Shown piece by piece: positions 52,970 to 61,074 of a stretch of DNA of 64,000 bases. The position numbers were made by a program, and so were the translations under genes. Positions within the stretch are counted from its first letter, which is position 1; each line of letters starts with the position of its first letter. Origin of the DNA: CATQHQ01 sp965243805 (GTDB lineage Bacteria; Gemmatimonadota; Gemmatimonadetes; Longimicrobiales; Gaopeijiaceae); the NCBI GenBank assembly GCA_965243805.1, contig OZ251577.1, positions 1,984,001 to 2,048,000 on the forward strand, written 5' to 3'. The notes beneath the pieces were generated by a model, which was given only the letters and a program-made list of their open reading frames with translations, was not told the DNA's origin and made no database searches.

Positions 52970-54129
52970 GAAGCTTCCCAGCAACCCGAGTCCGCGCCAT
53001 CTCGGGCCGGTCCCTGTGCGCCATCACGGGCCGGGTCCTGCGCGCCATCTCGGGCCGGGCCCTGCCTTTCGGCTTGGTCGCGTTCCTGGCCGCGTCGACC
53101 CCCGTCGCCGCCCTTGCCCAGCTCACCATCGTCTCGTGGGGTGGTTCGTATGGACGCGCTTCCGCCAAGGCGTGGTTCGAGCCGTTCACGGCCGAGACGG
53201 GGATCGAGATCAACGTGGAGGACTACAGCGGCGGACTGGCGCAGATCCGCGCGCAAGCCGATATCGGCAACGTCTACTGGGACGTGGTGGACATCGACTT
53301 GGCCGACGCGGTGCGGGGGTGCGACGACGGCCTCCTGGAGATTGTCGATCCGGCCACGCTCGAGCCCGCCCCGGACGGCACCCCGGCGGAAGAGGACTTC
53401 GCGCCCCAGACGCTCACTGAGTGCGGCGTCGGCACCAACTTCTACTCCACGATCTACGCGTACGACCGGACGCGCTTCCCCGAAGACCCGCCCGCGACGA
53501 TGGCCGACTTCTTCGACTTGGAGAAGTTCCCAGGCCGTCGAGGCATGAAGCGCTGGCCCAAGGACAACCTTGAACGCGCCCTGATCGCCGACGGCGTGCC
53601 GCTTGATCAGGTGTACGCCACGCTGGACACCCGGGAAGGCGTGCGTCGCGCGTTCCGCAAGCTGGACGAGATCAAGCACGAGATCGTCTGGTGGGAGACC
53701 AGCGCCCAGGCGCCCCAGCTCTTGGCCGACGGCGAAGCGGTCATGACGGCGGCCTACAACGGCCGCATCTTCAACGCGCAGGTCCTGGAGGACCAGCCCT
53801 TCGAGATCGTCTGGGACGGCCAGATCTTGGACGTGGGCCAGTTCGTCGTGGTGGCCGGAACGCAGAACCTGGATGCGGCTCGCCGGTTCGTGGCGTTCGC
53901 GTCGTCGACTCGCCACATCGTCGGAATCTCCAGGTACATCTCGTATGGACCGGCCCGACTTTCCGCGATGCCGCTCGTGGACAAGCACCTGGAGACGGGC
54001 ATCGACATGCGGCCGCACATGCCCACCAACCCTGACAACTTGGCCCGGGGGCTGCAAAGCGACTGGGAGTGGTGGAGCGACAACGGCGACGAGATGAACG
54101 AGATCTTCGCCGCTTGGCTGGCTCGGTGA
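52966..54129 (+). CDS. potD: Polyamine-type ABC substrate-binding protein, copy 2
   Basis: The 387-aa paralogue starts at a GTG overlapping the stop of copy 1 (GTGA). The signal sequence has an unusual N-region made of three 8-residue repeats (RAISGRSL, CAITGRVL, RAISGRAL), then FGLVAFLAASTPVAALAQ. The mature part parallels copy 1 (LTIVSWGGSYGRA; VYWDVVDIDLADA; WWETSAQAPQLLADGEA). Two binding proteins with one permease pair suggest two ligands or two affinities. Confidence 0.88.
   Translation: MRSFPATRVRAISGRSLCAITGRVLRAISGRALPFGLVAFLAASTPVAALAQLTIVSWGGSYGRASAKAWFEPFTAETGIEINVEDYSGGLAQIRAQADIGNVYWDVVDIDLADAVRGCDDGLLEIVDPATLEPAPDGTPAEEDFAPQTLTECGVGTNFYSTIYAYDRTRFPEDPPATMADFFDLEKFPGRRGMKRWPKDNLERALIADGVPLDQVYATLDTREGVRRAFRKLDEIKHEIVWWETSAQAPQLLADGEAVMTAAYNGRIFNAQVLEDQPFEIVWDGQILDVGQFVVVAGTQNLDAARRFVAFASSTRHIVGISRYISYGPARLSAMPLVDKHLETGIDMRPHMPTNPDNLARGLQSDWEWWSDNGDEMNEIFAAWLAR
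52993..53064 (+). repeat. Triplicated 24-nt unit in the signal N-region of binding protein 2
   Basis: Three consecutive 24-nt units (52993-53016, 53017-53040, 53041-53064) share the frame gcgccatc-cgggccgg-cctg. Units 1 and 3 differ at only two bases. Confidence 0.88.
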
Positions 54130-54182
54130 AGGTGCCCGGCTCGGTGAGGGCGGTTCGCGCGGTGAAGGTGCTGGCGCGGTGA
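54126..54182 (+). CDS. 18-codon relay ORF between binding protein and permease
   Basis: GTG at 54126 overlaps the stop of the binding protein (GTGA), and its own TGA at 54180-54182 overlaps the GTG of the permease at 54179. The DNA is four tandem copies of a cggtga-containing unit spaced 18, 18 and 17 nt; the last spacing changes the frame and closes the mini-ORF. The peptide (18 aa, rich in Val and Arg) is unlikely to have a function. The ORF may keep ribosomes moving from one cistron to the next. Confidence 0.4.
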   Translation: MKVPGSVRAVRAVKVLAR

Positions 54183-55372
54183 AGGTCCCCGGCCGTCTCC
54201 GGCTGCGCGCCGGACTGTTGGTGCTGCCGCTGCTGGCTTTCGTGCTGGTCACCTTCATTGCGCCGTTGGGGACGATGCTGGTGCGCAGCGTCCACGATCC
54301 GGTGGTGGCGGACGCTCTCCCCGAGACGATGGAAGCGCTGGCCGACTGGGACGGCGAGGGGCTGCCCGACGAAGCCGCCTACGCCGCAGTGGCACGGGAG
54401 CTCGTGCGCGCCAACGAAGAACGAACGCTGGGCCAGGTCGCCAGCCGCGTGAACCGCATCCGCTCCGGGCTCCGCAGCGCGGTCACACGCACTGGTCGGC
54501 GGATGCCCGAGGACGCGGCGGCGCCGTGGCGCGACGTGCTCACAGGCATCCACGACGCGTGGGGCGAACCCGAGACGTGGCACGCCGTCCAAAGCGCCGG
54601 TGACCGCTTCACGTCCCGCCACTACCTGAACGCCGTCGACTTGCAGCAACTGCCCGGCGGCGGCGTCGGCCGTCAGCCCGAGGAGCGTCGCATCTACCTG
54701 GCGCTCCTGTGGCGCACGCTGTGGATCAGCCTGGGCATCACCTTCTTGTGCCTGCTGCTCGGGTACCCGGTGGCCCACCTGATCGCCCACGCGCCCCCCC
54801 ACCGCCAGCACCTCCTGCTGGCGCTGGTGCTCGTCCCCTTCTGGACGTCGCTGCTGGTGCGCACCACCTCGTGGATCGTGCTGTTGCAGACCCAGGGCGT
54901 GATCAACGACGTGCTGGTCGCCGTGGGGCTGATCGGCGACGACGGCCGCCTCTCCATGGTGTACAACATGACCGGCACGTTCGTGGCCATGACTCACGTG
55001 CTGCTGCCGTTCATGGTGCTGCCGCTCTACTCGGTCATGCGCACGATCCCGCGCCTGCACATGAGCGCCGCCGCGTCGATGGGCGCAGGGCCGCTCCAGG
55101 CGTTCCGCAAGGTGTACTGGCCGCAGACGCTGCCCGGCGTCGGTGCCGGCTCGCTTCTGGTGTTCATCCTGGCCATCGGCTTCTACATCACGCCGGCGCT
55201 GGTGGGCGGCAGCACTGGCCAGCTCATCTCCAACATGATCGCCTACCACATGCAGACGTCGCTCAACTGGGGCTTGGCCGCGGCCTTGGGCGGCATCCTC
55301 CTGGCCGGCGTACTGGTCCTGTACGTGATCTACGACCGCGTGGTGGGAATCGAACGCATGAGCCTGGGCTGA
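54179..55372 (+). CDS. potB: ABC transporter permease, PotB type
   Basis: The 397-aa permease starts at GTG. One membrane helix (LLVLPLLAFVLVTFIAPLG) is followed by a long extracytoplasmic loop of about 140 residues, then five helices. The EAA-type coupling loop is AAASMGAGPLQAFRKVYWPQTLPG. PotB, ours and its partner PotC share the same loop pattern. The large periplasmic loop is longer than in E. coli PotB and may be a docking site for the two binding proteins. Confidence 0.9.
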   Translation: MKVPGRLRLRAGLLVLPLLAFVLVTFIAPLGTMLVRSVHDPVVADALPETMEALADWDGEGLPDEAAYAAVARELVRANEERTLGQVASRVNRIRSGLRSAVTRTGRRMPEDAAAPWRDVLTGIHDAWGEPETWHAVQSAGDRFTSRHYLNAVDLQQLPGGGVGRQPEERRIYLALLWRTLWISLGITFLCLLLGYPVAHLIAHAPPHRQHLLLALVLVPFWTSLLVRTTSWIVLLQTQGVINDVLVAVGLIGDDGRLSMVYNMTGTFVAMTHVLLPFMVLPLYSVMRTIPRLHMSAAASMGAGPLQAFRKVYWPQTLPGVGAGSLLVFILAIGFYITPALVGGSTGQLISNMIAYHMQTSLNWGLAAALGGILLAGVLVLYVIYDRVVGIERMSLG

Positions 55373-55376
55373 CCCT

Positions 55377-56225
55377 GTGGCCGTCGCGACCACCGCTCCC
55401 AGCACCGGCGACCGCATCGCCCGCATCGGCTACCTGGGCTTCTGCGCCTTTGTGTTCTTCTTCTTGCTGGCGCCGATCCTGGTCATCGTACCCCTGAGCT
55501 TCAACGCCGAACCCTACTTCACCTTCACGGAGGGGATGCTGCGCTTCGACCCCGAAGCCTACTCCCTGCGGTGGTACCGCGAGATCGTGGAAGGCGAAGC
55601 GTGGCGTCGCGGAGTGGCCAACAGCTTCCTCATCGGCTTCTCGGCGACGGCGCTCGCCACGACCCTGGGCACCTTGGCGGCGCTGGGACTGGCCAGCTCG
55701 GCGATGCCTGCGCGACGGATGGTCATGGGCCTGCTGATCTCTCCCCTGGTGACGCCGCTGATCATCTCCGCTGCCGGGATGTTCTTCTTCTACTCCAGCA
55801 TCGGGCTGACCCAAACCCACATCGGGCTGATCTTGGCCCATGCGGCGCTGGGCACGCCGTTCGTGGTGATCACCGTCACCGCCACCCTGACCGGCTTCGA
55901 CACGAACCTGACTCGCGCTGCCGCCAGCATGGGCGCCGGGCCGATGCGAACGTTCCGGCAGGTGCAGCTGCCGCTCATCGCGCCGGGCGTCTTTTCGGGG
56001 GCTCTCTTCGCCTTCGCCACATCGTTCGACGAGGTGGTGGTGGTGCTGTTCATGGGGGGCGTGGAGCAGCGCACGATCCCTCGGCAGATGTGGGCGGGCA
56101 TCCGAGAGCAGATCAGCCCGGCGATCCTTGCGGTGGCCACCTTCCTCATCGTCTTTGCGGTGACGCTGCTGCTGACCGTGGAGTGGTTGCGACGCAGGCA
56201 CGAAGGACGGAGGGAGCGGCATTGA
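55377..56225 (+). CDS. potC: ABC transporter permease, PotC type
   Basis: The 282-aa permease begins at GTG four bases after the potB stop. It has six membrane helices; the coupling loop reads AAASMGAGPMRTFRQVQLPLIAPG. The segment FAFATSFDEVVVVLFMGG is typical of PotC/PotI. It completes the importer with PotA, PotB and the two binding proteins. Its stop overlaps the TTG of the glycosyltransferase gene. Confidence 0.9.
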   Translation: MAVATTAPSTGDRIARIGYLGFCAFVFFFLLAPILVIVPLSFNAEPYFTFTEGMLRFDPEAYSLRWYREIVEGEAWRRGVANSFLIGFSATALATTLGTLAALGLASSAMPARRMVMGLLISPLVTPLIISAAGMFFFYSSIGLTQTHIGLILAHAALGTPFVVITVTATLTGFDTNLTRAAASMGAGPMRTFRQVQLPLIAPGVFSGALFAFATSFDEVVVVLFMGGVEQRTIPRQMWAGIREQISPAILAVATFLIVFAVTLLLTVEWLRRRHEGRRERH

Positions 56226-56950
56226 CGATCTCGGTCGTGACGCCGGTGCTAAACGACCCGCGGGTGGGGCGCGCCATCGAATCGATCTTGGCCCAGGAGT
56301 GCGAACCGGCACCGGAGCTGATCGTCGTGGACGGAGGCTCTACCGACGAAACGCCGGACGTCCTCGACCGTTGGAAGGACGACATCCACGTCTTGGTGAG
56401 CGAGCCCGACGAAGGGCTGTACGACGCCATGAACAAAGGGATCCGCCGAGCCAGCGGCGACGTGGTCGCGATCCTGAACGCCGACGATCACTACGTGGAC
56501 TCGCGGGTGCTGCGGGACGTTCAGCACCTCATGCAGGGGGCCGACGCCTGCTACGGCGACATCGTGTACGCCAACCGCAACGGCAGGATCGTGCGCTACT
56601 GGAAGGCGGGACGGTGCGCCAGGGCCAAGTGGTACTTGGGGTGGATGCCGCCTCATCCTTCCTTCTTCGTGCGCCGACAGGTGTACGAGCGCCATGGGAC
56701 ATTCGACCTGCGCTACCCCGTCGCGTCGGACTACGAGCTGATGCTGCGCCTCATCCACAAGGCTCGAATCGACGTGCGCTACCTCGACCGAGTGGTCGTC
56801 GAGATGGCCGTCGGCGGAAACAGCGCCCGGATCGTCAGGGGAAACCTGGACGTGGCGCAGGCGTGGGCCAGAAACGGCCTTCGGGGCGGCCTTCTAGTCC
56901 CCTTCCTCAAGCCCGCTGCAAAGGTGTGGCAGTTGGCCGCCCGGCCTTGA
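56222..56950 (+). CDS. Family 2 glycosyltransferase
   Basis: The 242-aa soluble enzyme starts at TTG overlapping the potC stop (TTGA). It has the GT-A fold of WcaA-like transferases: SVVTPVLNDPRVGRAIESIL, IVVDGGSTDETPDVLDRW, EPDEGLYDAMNKGIRRASG and the metal-site NADDHYV. WMPPHPSFFVRRQVYER and SDYELMLRLI are acceptor-side motifs. It probably adds a sugar to a surface glycan. The link to the transporter upstream is only by operon. Confidence 0.85.
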   Translation: MTISVVTPVLNDPRVGRAIESILAQECEPAPELIVVDGGSTDETPDVLDRWKDDIHVLVSEPDEGLYDAMNKGIRRASGDVVAILNADDHYVDSRVLRDVQHLMQGADACYGDIVYANRNGRIVRYWKAGRCARAKWYLGWMPPHPSFFVRRQVYERHGTFDLRYPVASDYELMLRLIHKARIDVRYLDRVVVEMAVGGNSARIVRGNLDVAQAWARNGLRGGLLVPFLKPAAKVWQLAARP

Positions 56951-58095
56951 TCGACCGCCTTCGCTGCCCGATCACCGGCCAACCCCTGGCGTTCGCCGAA
57001 GTCGGCCCCAACTGGGTGGCCGTTCCTCGCAAGGGCGGAGCTCCCCCGCCGATTTGGCGCGGACCGCGCGCTGTCGCGGGGCCGTTGGCAGAAAGGGCCA
57101 CGCTTCTGGTCACACAAGACGAGTCCCTTGCCTACCCTGTGGTGGACGGCATCCCGGTGCTTCTGGGACCAGAAAGGCTCGTGCCGGTTAGCGTTGCGGA
57201 CGACCACGAGCCCGTGGATTTGTCGACTCCCCAGTATGCCGAAGCGTACGAGGAGATGGCGCACTACAACAACCCGGCCAACCGGTTCTCCTACGATGTG
57301 ATCATGGGCGCCCTGGCGAAGCACCGAGATCAGGTGCCGTCCGCTGCGCCCACCTTCCCGCATCCTGCGCACCTGTGGATCGACGCGCCCCACGACTCGC
57401 TTGCCCAGCTCGACGCCTACGCTCACCTGGCGCCGGTCGCGGACAAGCAAGCTCTCCAGATCGGCGGCAGTGGTTCCCACGCCGTCAAGATGCTGCTTGC
57501 CGGCGCCCGCTCGGCGACCCTGGTGACGCCGATGCTTTACGAGGCCCAGTACGCACGCGGCCTTGCCGTTGAATGGGGCGTGCAGGATAACTTCTTTGCC
57601 GTGGTAGGCATCGGCGAGGAGTTGCCGTTGGCCGACGGGTCGATTGACTTGGCGTACTCGGGAGGGTGCTTTCATCACATGCGGTTTGATCACTTGGGAG
57701 GCCAGCTCCATCGTGTGCTTGCAAGCAGGGGAAGGTTCGCGGGCGTGGACCCATACGCGACGCTTCTGCACGCGATCGGAACAAGGTTGCTGGGCAAGCG
57801 GGAGGCGTCTGTCCATTGCAGGCCCGTTACGTCACAGCGTCTGGCCAAGATCAGGCGGATCTTTCCCGAGGCGAGCACGCAACACCACGGACCCGTCCTT
57901 CGCTACTTTTTCTTGGGGCTCGACAAGCTGACGGGAAGCCGCTTGGTGCCAAGCGTGCCAGCGATGATGAACGTGATGCGCGTCGACAACTTCATAGGGC
58001 GGGTCGCGGTGCGCCTTGGGGTTCGCGGGGGCTCGGTGACGATCAGCGGGGTCAAGGCACAAACGTCTCCACGACCACAGGTCGCCCACGCGTGA
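56947..58095 (+). CDS. SAM-dependent methyltransferase with Trm112-like N-terminus
   Basis: The 382-aa protein starts at TTG overlapping the stop before it (TTGA). The N-terminus RLRCPITGQPLAF with LAYPVVDGIPVLL resembles the Trm112/zinc-ribbon part often fused to methyltransferases, although the usual second Cys is missing. The core has a modified SAM motif I (LQIGGSGSHAVKMLL) and the post-motif GSIDLAYSGGCFHHM with the downstream LHRVLASRGRFAGVDPY. Located between a glycosyltransferase and a sugar-nucleotide epimerase, it may methylate a sugar or glycan intermediate. Confidence 0.8.
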   Translation: MIDRLRCPITGQPLAFAEVGPNWVAVPRKGGAPPPIWRGPRAVAGPLAERATLLVTQDESLAYPVVDGIPVLLGPERLVPVSVADDHEPVDLSTPQYAEAYEEMAHYNNPANRFSYDVIMGALAKHRDQVPSAAPTFPHPAHLWIDAPHDSLAQLDAYAHLAPVADKQALQIGGSGSHAVKMLLAGARSATLVTPMLYEAQYARGLAVEWGVQDNFFAVVGIGEELPLADGSIDLAYSGGCFHHMRFDHLGGQLHRVLASRGRFAGVDPYATLLHAIGTRLLGKREASVHCRPVTSQRLAKIRRIFPEASTQHHGPVLRYFFLGLDKLTGSRLVPSVPAMMNVMRVDNFIGRVAVRLGVRGGSVTISGVKAQTSPRPQVAHA

Positions 58096-59060
58096 ACGTA
58101 CTGATTGCAGGAGCCGGAGGCTTCATTGGGGGTCACCTTGCCCGGTCGGTCCTGGACGAGGGCCATGCAGTGCGGTGCGTGGACCGCAAGCCGTTGGACG
58201 AGTGGTACCAAGTGCACGAGGACGCCGAGAACGTGGTGGCGGACCTCACAGAGATCGACTCGTGCATGGCGGCGTGCGAGGGAGTGGACGAGTGCTACCA
58301 GCTGGCCGCCGACATGGGAGGCATCGGCTTCATCGAGAACAACAAGGCGCTGTGCATGCTTTCCGTGCTCATTACCACGCATATGCTGATGGCCGCCAGA
58401 GAGCATGGCGTGCAGCGCTTCTTCTATTCATCGTCTGCGTGCGTGTACCGGGCCGACAAGCAGGACAGCGCCGACGTGGCTCCCTTGAAGGAGGAAGATG
58501 CCTATCCGGCGATGCCGGAGGACGGGTACGGATGGGAGAAGCTCTTCTCGGAACGGATGTGCAGGCACTTCCGAGAGGACTTTGGCGTGCGCACTCGCGT
58601 TGCGCGCTACCACAACGTCTATGGGCCGATGGGCGCATGGGACGACGGACGGGAGAAGGCGCCGGCGGCGATCTGCCGAAAGGTGGTGCAGGCCAAGCGC
58701 TCGGGCCGCCACGAGATCGAGATTTGGGGAGACGGCACGCAGACCCGGTCGTTCATGTACATCGACGACTGCCTGCAGGGAACGTTGCTGATCGCCCGGA
58801 GCGCCGTCGTCGAGCCCATCAACTTGGGGTCCAGCGAGCTGGTCACGATCAATCAGCTGGTCGACGCGGCCGAAGAGATCGCCGGCGTGAAGCTGAAGCG
58901 GCGCTACCTGCTGGATCGCCCCAAGGGGGTGAACGGCCGCAACAGCGACAACCGGCTGATCGCCCAGAAGCTGGGGTGGGAGCCCTCGATACGGCTCAAC
59001 GCCGGCCTAGAGCAAACCTACCGCTGGATCCACGACCAGTACGTAGAGAAGTACGGCTGA
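58092..59060 (+). CDS. NAD-dependent epimerase, GDP-mannose 3,5-epimerase-like
   Basis: The 322-aa short-chain epimerase starts at GTG overlapping the methyltransferase stop (GTGA). The Rossmann motif is GAGGFIGGH. Several stretches match GDP-mannose 3,5-epimerase as I recall it from plants: AADMGGIGFIENN, FFYSSSACVY, the catalytic YGWEK, GREKAPAAICRK, WGDGTQTRSFMYIDD and NGRNSDNRLI. That enzyme converts GDP-D-mannose to GDP-L-galactose. The product would feed the glycosyltransferase in this operon. Related epimerases of other specificity cannot be excluded. Confidence 0.85.
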   Translation: MNVLIAGAGGFIGGHLARSVLDEGHAVRCVDRKPLDEWYQVHEDAENVVADLTEIDSCMAACEGVDECYQLAADMGGIGFIENNKALCMLSVLITTHMLMAAREHGVQRFFYSSSACVYRADKQDSADVAPLKEEDAYPAMPEDGYGWEKLFSERMCRHFREDFGVRTRVARYHNVYGPMGAWDDGREKAPAAICRKVVQAKRSGRHEIEIWGDGTQTRSFMYIDDCLQGTLLIARSAVVEPINLGSSELVTINQLVDAAEEIAGVKLKRRYLLDRPKGVNGRNSDNRLIAQKLGWEPSIRLNAGLEQTYRWIHDQYVEKYG

Positions 59061-59094
59061 CCCGGGAAGCAAGGCCAGCAACGGGGGCGCGCAA

Positions 59095-59130
59095 AAGCGG
59101 GGCCCGGCCGCTGTGGACCGGACCCCGCTT
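59095..59130. terminator. Bidirectional hairpin terminator
   Basis: aagcgggg (59095-59102) pairs with ccccgctt (59123-59130), extended inside by ccgg/ccgg. It lies between the convergent epimerase and hsp20 genes. On the minus strand the stem runs into TTTT, giving a usable terminator for hsp20; on the plus strand the T-tract is poor. Confidence 0.6.
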
Positions 59131-59206
59131 GCGTGGCGTGGCGAGCCGTGGTGAGCGCGCCCGTGGGACCCGTCAGGTCCGGTAGCGAACGCGCCCGTGT
59201 GGATCG

Positions 59207-59680
59207 TCAGGCCCGTTGGCGCACCTCGATCTTCCGGGTCCGCGCCTCCTCGGCCTTGGGGAGCCGCACCGTCAGCAGGCCGTTCTGCAGCTCGGCCGTG
59301 ATGGCGTCGGCGCGAACGGTGCCCGGGAGCCGGAAGGTCCGGCGGAAGGCACCGAAGCTCCGCTCCAAGACGAGGTACTTGCCCTCCGAGTCGGTCTCCC
59401 TCTCTGCGCCCCTCTCTGCGCCCCTCTCTGCGCCCTTCTCGGCGCTCTTCTCGCCGAAGATCGTGAGGACGTTGTTCTCGAGAGCGATCTCGATGGAGTC
59501 CTCCGCCACGCCCGGCAGCTCGAGGGCGAGGACGAGCTCGTTGTCGAACTCCTGGATGCTGGCGGCGGGGATCCAGCCGATGCCCCGGACGACGCTCGTG
59601 GGCGTCGAGGGGCCGAGGATCCGCTCCAGCAGGGAGTGGGGCTCGGGGACGAAGCGGTTCGTGTACTGAGTCAGCGACAT
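59207..59680 (-). CDS. Small heat-shock protein, Hsp20/alpha-crystallin family
   Basis: The 157-aa chaperone has the alpha-crystallin domain: NELVLALELPGVAEDSIEIALENNVLTIFGEK, then SFGAFRRTFRLPGTVRADAITAELQNGLLTVRLPKAEE. Within the beta5-beta6 loop is a charged insert made from a 12-nt repeat (GAER three times). The C-terminal motif is RKIEVRQ rather than the full IXI. AAGGAGGG precedes the ATG. It lies downstream of a 35-aa peptide gene and an array of palindromes that probably regulate both. Confidence 0.92.
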   Translation of the reverse strand: MSLTQYTNRFVPEPHSLLERILGPSTPTSVVRGIGWIPAASIQEFDNELVLALELPGVAEDSIEIALENNVLTIFGEKSAEKGAERGAERGAERETDSEGKYLVLERSFGAFRRTFRLPGTVRADAITAELQNGLLTVRLPKAEEARTRKIEVRQRA

Positions 59681-59791
59681 GCGTTCAACCCTCCTTGGGT
59701 TTGGTTGGTTTGGTTTGGTCTTGGTGGGTGGTGCTTGGTCCGCGACGAGTCGTACCGCCGCGTGCCAGTCCCTCTTGCTACCGGCTTCCGC

Positions 59792-59899
59792 TCACCCCGC
59801 GCGGCGAGCCCGTTCGAGGAGCTTGAACATGATCACCACGCCCACTTTCAAGGCGAGCGGGCCGAGCGTTCTGATGATGGGGTGGGCGAGGATGGTCAT
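59792..59899 (-). CDS. 35-aa membrane peptide upstream of hsp20
   Basis: An ATG at 59899 preceded by GGAGAGAC starts a short frame (begins MTILAHPIIRTLGPLALK) with one membrane segment (LALKVGVVIMFKLL) and a basic tail (ERARRAG). It lies 111 nt before hsp20 on the same strand and so may share its stress-controlled transcript. Ribosome site, hydrophobic core and positive-inside tail support a real small membrane protein; no homologue is known to me. Confidence 0.55.
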   Translation of the reverse strand: MTILAHPIIRTLGPLALKVGVVIMFKLLERARRAG

Positions 59900-59976
59900 C
59901 GGGGTCTCTCCGGTTGGTGTTTGAGGGCGGCTTGTCCGCTCGCCCCTTTCTCTGCACGGGCCATGCCACCGATTTC

Positions 59977-60096
59977 CTGCCAAAATGGCAGTACCGTGGC
60001 CATCGTTGACACCAAGTAGGGACTGGAATCGGCGTTTTCCTGCCAAAATGGCAGGCACAACCGCCAAGACGGCAGGCACAACTGCCAAAATGGCAG
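59977..60096. promoter_or_regulatory. Array of four phased palindromes, probable heat-shock operator
   Basis: CTGCCAAAATGGCAG, a perfect palindrome apart from the central base, occurs at 59977-59991, 60040-60054 and 60082-60096, with a degenerate copy (CCGCCAAGACGGCAG) at 60061-60075. The centres are 63, 21 and 21 bp apart, all multiples of 21 bp, so all sites face the same side of the helix. The last three lie in 21-nt tandem repeats. The array is upstream of the 35-aa/hsp20 unit and downstream of the kinase gene. Confidence 0.7.
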
Positions 60097-60141
60097 GACT
60101 GTGGGAGGAGGCGGACTGCTTTGGCGAACTGCTTCGGGGGA

Positions 60142-61074
60142 CTACCGGCGTCCCGACTGGCCCTTCCGTCTTGACCGGCCCAGCTGCAACGCCTTGCTGG
60201 CGGCGCCCCGCTCGGGCACCACGGGAGCTGGCTGCACATCGCAGCCCAGGTTGGTGCCGATCGCGGCCAGGGGTTCGTGGAAGGGGCTATCGGCTCGGAC
60301 GAGTCCGCCCGAGAGCGCAAGGGGAGGGGGGGCACCCCACTCCCCGGTACGTGCGAGGGCCGCTTCCAGTAGCTCCTGCAGGGCATCCAGTGCCTTTCGA
60401 ACCACCCGAGCGGCGGCGGCGTCGCCTGCATCGGCCGCGCCCACCACTGTCGGCGCCAGCGCGGCCACGTCCCTCTTGGCGGCGGCGGCGGTCCACGCCA
60501 CCAGCTCCGCCGGCGAAGCTGCGCCCGTCTGCTGGAGGAGCGCGCGGCCCAACGATGTCTCGGGCGCTCGGCCGTCGGTGCTGCGAACCACCGCGCGGAG
60601 CCCGTCCAAGCCGATCCGGTAGCCGCTGCCTTCGTCGTCGAGCGCGCTGCCCCACCCGCCCACCGTCACCCGCTCGCCACGGGGGTTCACTGCCAGCACC
60701 ACCGAGCCGGTGCCCGCCACCAGCAGGATGCCCGGCCCCTCGCCGAACGCGTCGGCTCTCGCCGCTTCTACGTCGGTGCCCACGCCGATGCGGCGCGCCA
60801 CTCCCGCAGCCTCCAGGGCAGCTTCGACGGCGCGCCGAGGACCTTCCTGCCCCGCGCCCGCCAGCCCCGCCCACAGACCCTCCAGCGGCAGCGGAGTTCC
60901 CGCGCTCTGGGCTGCGCTTCGCGCCAACTCCGCCACAACCGCCGCCGTCGCGGACGGCTCTTGAGGGTCCACCAACCCCGGCGGACCTTCGACGGCGGCC
61001 AGCTTCCGCCCCTGGGCATCGACGGCCAGGGCGCAGGAGCGGGTTCCGCCGCCGTCCACGCCCAGCCAAGTCAC
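60142..61074 (-). CDS. N-acetylglucosamine kinase-like, BadF/BadG/BcrA/BcrD ATPase family
   Basis: The 310-aa protein starts at GTG overlapping the symporter stop (GTGA). It has the ASKHA fold: phosphate-1 WLGVDGGGTRSCALAVD, phosphate-2 region GPGILLVAGTGSVVLAV, and GGWGSALDDEGSGYRIG with the adenosine loop ALSGGLV near the C-terminus. These are the marks of eukaryote-type GlcNAc kinases in the BadF family. It would phosphorylate an amino sugar brought in by the symporter. The last residues are basic. Confidence 0.85.
   Translation of the reverse strand: MTWLGVDGGGTRSCALAVDAQGRKLAAVEGPPGLVDPQEPSATAAVVAELARSAAQSAGTPLPLEGLWAGLAGAGQEGPRRAVEAALEAAGVARRIGVGTDVEAARADAFGEGPGILLVAGTGSVVLAVNPRGERVTVGGWGSALDDEGSGYRIGLDGLRAVVRSTDGRAPETSLGRALLQQTGAASPAELVAWTAAAAKRDVAALAPTVVGAADAGDAAAARVVRKALDALQELLEAALARTGEWGAPPPLALSGGLVRADSPFHEPLAAIGTNLGCDVQPAPVVPERGAASKALQLGRSRRKGQSGRR

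Noticed and set aside
59977..60096. Repeat array as a CRISPR
   Set aside because: Units are 21 nt in tandem, palindromic, and spacers of CRISPR size are absent; no cas genes nearby.
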